Below, piece by piece: positions 60,503 to 64,000 of a stretch of 64,000 nucleotides of DNA (within the stretch, counting starts at the first letter, position 1; every line of letters starts with the position of its first letter). The DNA comes from Antedon bifida (taxonomy: Eukaryota; Echinodermata; Crinoidea; Comatulida; Antedonidae), in assembly GCA_963402885.1 (NCBI GenBank), contig OY727099.1:11086001-11150000 (forward strand), in the 5' to 3' direction. The notes under the pieces were generated by a model. That model was not told the DNA's origin. It saw only the letters and a program-made list of their open reading frames with translations, and made no database searches. A program made the position numbers and the translations under genes.

Positions 60503-62031
60503 AAACTAGACATGAAACTCGTCACTTTGACGAGTTAGTTATCCGCACCACGACAAACGCCACGTGCACGTCATACGTTGGAATATTGCACACAGATAAA
60601 GATTATGGCATTATGACAAGAACTGAAGAATATGACATGCTGTTAGTGCTGAATTTTGTGTCATATAGTATATACATGCAAACAGTATAAGCTGTATACA
60701 TATTACATACAGTGTAGAATAGGTGAAATTACGGGACCCGCCATTTATTCCAATTTTTAACATGGCGACGGTATCAAAATGAAACACTTAGATAGCAATT
60801 TCAGAAGGAAATTATCTCAGGAACAACATATTAACGTGTAGAAGAAATTTGAATACGTAAAATATAGATGCGCACCCTTTTAAATGTGATGAACTATTAC
60901 GCAAAATATGAAAATACGACTTTTTTTATTCAACTGGCCATATGATGACGTCACAACATCCGATTGGCAAAATGTTTACATGAATTCGTATCTACAATCC
61001 AATAGCTTCCAGAAAACGTTTTAATCGTGATTATCACATTTTATTCTTACGAGCTATTACAGATTAAAATTTACTGTAAAGATGAAATTAATGACCCACG
61101 TAATTAAAATGTTTAGGCATGATGACGTCATAAAAATTAAAATATTTTTATCTCATGCTAAAGAAAGTTGATTGACCTACACAATATATAAATGTAGGAG
61201 AAAAAGGAATACAGATAAGTGCGATGCGCTCCATTGAATGTGATGAGCAATAACGAAAGAGACAAAAATCCTATATTTTACATTCGTGTGGCCATACGAT
61301 GACGTCACAATGTTTTTTTTGCCTTATTGATGCATGATCCGATATCTACAACTCATCAACTTCTAGATTTTGTAATAAAAATAAACGGTTAACGGTTTAC
61401 TTTAGAAACTATGACTGTTTAAAAAAAGACATAATTTTGACGATTTTTTAAGCTTTTTCATAAAAAACGCGCACGAATTGTCTAATTCAACGTGTTCGTA
61501 TGGCGTTATTTAAACTGGAAAAGGTCTAAATTGTTTTCAAAATCACTGGGAAAGGCTTGAAAAATATAATTCAAGAGAAAAAAATATGTTTTTAATGCTA
61601 TGTGCGCACCGCGCGCATAAAAAATTGCGCGCCCGTGGGAATTTTTGACATGCTCAAAATGACAAGAAACGCGTAAAAAGTTGATTAGAAATTAATTTTG
61701 CGCATTTTTAAATTTTAAATGCGCGTGCGCGCGTAACTTCTTGTCAAACATGCCATTTTTAATCCGTAGAAAGTTTGCCCCTGATATGACTTAAATTTTG
61801 TCAAAGTGTCAATACTAAATGACTTTTGGTTTTTAATCTATGATCAATCATTGAAATTCATAAAATTGCGCATAAGTCACGTTGCGCAACTATGACGTCA
61901 TTCAAAAATAGGAGGTGCACAACTTCACGTAAATGCCCATATGTTGTCAAAGTTATGAAATGTTATGTTTACACATTTTAGAGGAACACGACTCACAAAA
62001 AGGAAGGAAGGAAAGAAGAATAATACAGAAA
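60503..62031 (+). mobile_element. Hairpin-ended element E, copy 1 of a tandem pair
   Basis: Begins AAACTAGACATGAAACTCGTC with the hairpin AACTCGTCA-CTT-TGACGAGTT (60516-60536), then GTTATCCGC. Non-coding. Holds TGACGTCA at 60946, 61123, 61300 and 61893, a GCGC-rich portion (61600-61740) and a purine-rich end (GGAAGGAAGGAAAGAAG). A 350-bp internal period is visible: TGGCCATATGATGACGTCAC and TGGCCATACGATGACGTCAC. Confidence 0.75.
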
Positions 62032-63626
62032 AACTAGATTTGAACTCGTCACTTTGACGAGTTCGGGTTATCCGCGCAAACGCAACATGCACATACGTTA
62101 AAAATATATGAACGCCGACAATTATTATGCCATCCTATGACATGAATTAAATATGTTTACAGTGCTGAATTGTACCTAATATGTAGCATACAGCATATTA
62201 CAGTATTTACAGAATACACTGTATATGTTATATACAGTGCAGCATAGACGAAATTACGAGACCCATCTTTTAAATCCAATTATTAACAAGATGACGTCAT
62301 CAAATTGACATATAAAGATAACAATTTTTGAAGATAATTATCTAAATAATTACATTAATACAAATTTGAAGAATTTTGAGCACGTAAAAGTGAGATGCGC
62401 TCTCGTTTAAATGCAATGAACTTTTACGCAAGAGATGAAAATATGACTTTTTGAATTCAACTGGCCATATGATGACGTCACAACATATGATTGGCAAAAT
62501 ATTCACATGAATTTGTATCTACAATCCAATAGCTTCCAGAAAACGTTTTAATCATGTTTATCACTTTTTATTCTGACGAGTTATAACAGATTGAAATTTA
62601 CTGTAAAGATGAAAATAGGTGACCCACGTTATTTACATTTTTAGACATGATGACGTCATAAAAATTAAAATATTTTTAACTCATGCGAAAGATAGTTGAT
62701 TGACCTAGACAGTATTAAAATATATGAGGAAATGGAATACGTATAAGCGAGATGCGCTCTATTTAATGTAATGAGCAATAACGAAACAGTCAAAAATCCA
62801 ACATTTTACATTCGTTTGGCCATACGATGACGTCATAACATCCGAGGGGTAAAGATTCTGCATGAATTCATATCTACAACATATCTGCTTCTATATTAAA
62901 TTAAAAAAATTGGGGGTAACGGTTGATCCTGAGGAGCTATAATAGATTCAAAATAGGCAAAATTTGGACAAAATTTTGTCACTTTTGCAACTAAAACGCG
63001 CGCAAATGGTCTAAATCAACGTGTTCGTATGACGTCATTTTAATTTGAAATGATGTCAATCTTTTTTAAAATGACTAAGAAAGGCTGTAAAATCATAATT
63101 CAAGAAAAAAACACATGATTTTTATGCTCCGTGCGCACCTTACGCGTAAATTTTTTCGCGCGCGTGGGAATTTTTTACATGCTCAAAATGTCATGATCAG
63201 CGTAGAAAGTTGATTAGAAATTAATTTTGCGCATTTTTCAATTTTAAATGCGCGTGCGCGCGTAACTTCTTGTGAAACATGTCATTTTTAATCCATAGAA
63301 AGTTTGCCCTTGATATGACTTAAATTTTTACCAAGTGTCAATACAAAATGACTTTTGGTTTATAATCTATGACCTATCATTGAAATTCATAAAATTGCGC
63401 GTAACTTACGCTGCGCGACTCTAACGTCATTAAAAATATGGAGGTGCACAACTTCAGGTAAATGTCCATATAATGACAAAGTTATACAAAAGATATATTC
63501 ACAAGCAATAGGGGATATGCGACGCACAAAAATCCGGGAAAGAAAGAAGAATAACAAAGAAGATGAAGATGAAAAAAAAGATATTTACAATCACATGGGT
63601 TATCCGCAACTAAGTTGCGGATAACC
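62032..63626 (+). mobile_element. Hairpin-ended element E, copy 2 of a tandem pair
   Basis: The same order as copy 1, shifted by 1,527 bp: AAACTAGATTTGAACTCGTC, hairpin at 62043-62063, GGGTTATCCGCGCAAACG, TGACGTCA at 62292, 62473, 62651, 62828 and 63030, GCGC-rich section, purine-rich stretch. It ends in the hairpin GGTTATCCGCAAC-TAA-GTTGCGGATAACC at 63598-63626, whose arm repeats the word at its left end. There is no ORF. Confidence 0.8.
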
Positions 63627-63655
63627 AAAAATATTGATCTCATACAATTACAAGG

Positions 63656-63687
63656 AGTTATCCGCTTGGTATACCAAGCGGATAACT
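63656..63687. repeat. Perfect 32-base palindrome with the element E end word
   Basis: Left half AGTTATCCGCTTGGTA, right half its exact complement. Like the hairpin 30 bp to the left it carries GTTATCCGC / GCGGATAAC, so it is probably the end of another, lost or nested, E element. Confidence 0.85.
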
Positions 63688-64000
63688 AAAAAGAACTAAT
63701 CCTTTGTTATGTAATAAAATCAGAAAGTAAATAGGTTATTTAAATCTGTTTTAAAATCTCTGGGTTAAAATCAATGAATAGGCGATTTGATGAGTTCACG
63801 TTTGTACACGTACCGTACTTGATTGCAATTCTTGATAAGTTTAGCAGTTCTACCAAGTTCCTCTTCAGGTCGTTTTATGAATTGTAACTAATTGCGAAAT
63901 CTAACCTCTGTCAATGATATTGTAATCACCGCAAAATATCGTAAATATCAATCAAATTGTTACTAACAATACAATTGATTTTGCGATACATTCCTAGACC
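63688..64000. other. Right-edge sequence, nothing recognised
   Basis: AT-rich, with no ORF, repeat or exon that I can identify. Confidence 0.5.

Overview
This is a eukaryotic, AT-rich, intron-rich genomic window from an invertebrate deuterostome. An echinoderm is most likely: the protein matches are animal, the exons are short and separated by introns of hundreds to thousands of bases, and the word AGGCCTA recurs as it does in echinoderm DNA. The species cannot be fixed from the sequence alone. No bacterial, organellar, rRNA, tRNA or CRISPR feature was found.

Layout. (1) About 1-4.4 kb, minus strand: the first six coding exons (332 codons) of the nuclear pore scaffold gene NUP160; the rest lies off the left edge. 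(2) 4.4-7.9 kb: a repeat-rich gap holding an 808-bp foldback element built of 12 palindromic GGCGTTATAACGCC units, a short orphan ORF and a frameshifted NHL-repeat (TRIM-like) gene fragment. (3) 7.9-9.0 kb, plus strand: a complete five-exon SNRPC (U1 snRNP protein C, 163 residues). (4) 9.5-25.4 kb, minus strand, convergent with SNRPC: a complete 16-exon IGHMBP2 (SMUBP-2 helicase, 1,024 residues), rebuilt with all splice phases consistent. It carries an extra C2HC zinc finger between its R3H and AN1 domains. (5) 25.4-26.6 kb: a divergent promoter interval. (6) 26.6 kb onward, plus strand: a first coding exon with a signal peptide, ephrin-like at low confidence, followed by what appears to be an intron of more than 37 kb. 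No further exon was recognised.

The intronic and intergenic DNA is dominated by non-autonomous elements. Six copies of a probable TTAA-target MITE, a second and a third MITE family, a 3.2-kb element with about 1.1-kb inverted arms around rearranged pieces of a transposon-associated gene, tRNA-derived SINEs, and LINE 3' ends can be seen. At the right end (60.5-63.7 kb) two tandem 1,527-bp units, with a divergent third copy at 41.1-42.4 kb, have hairpin ends and nine perfect TGACGTCA octamers. This family is the strongest candidate for something undescribed, because its hairpin sequences differ between copies yet keep their pairing.

The recognised genes are housekeeping genes of RNA biology and nuclear transport: splicing (SNRPC), mRNA/tRNA-linked helicase activity (IGHMBP2) and nuclear export (NUP160). 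I see no evidence that they form a functional cluster beyond the convergent and divergent arrangements noted.
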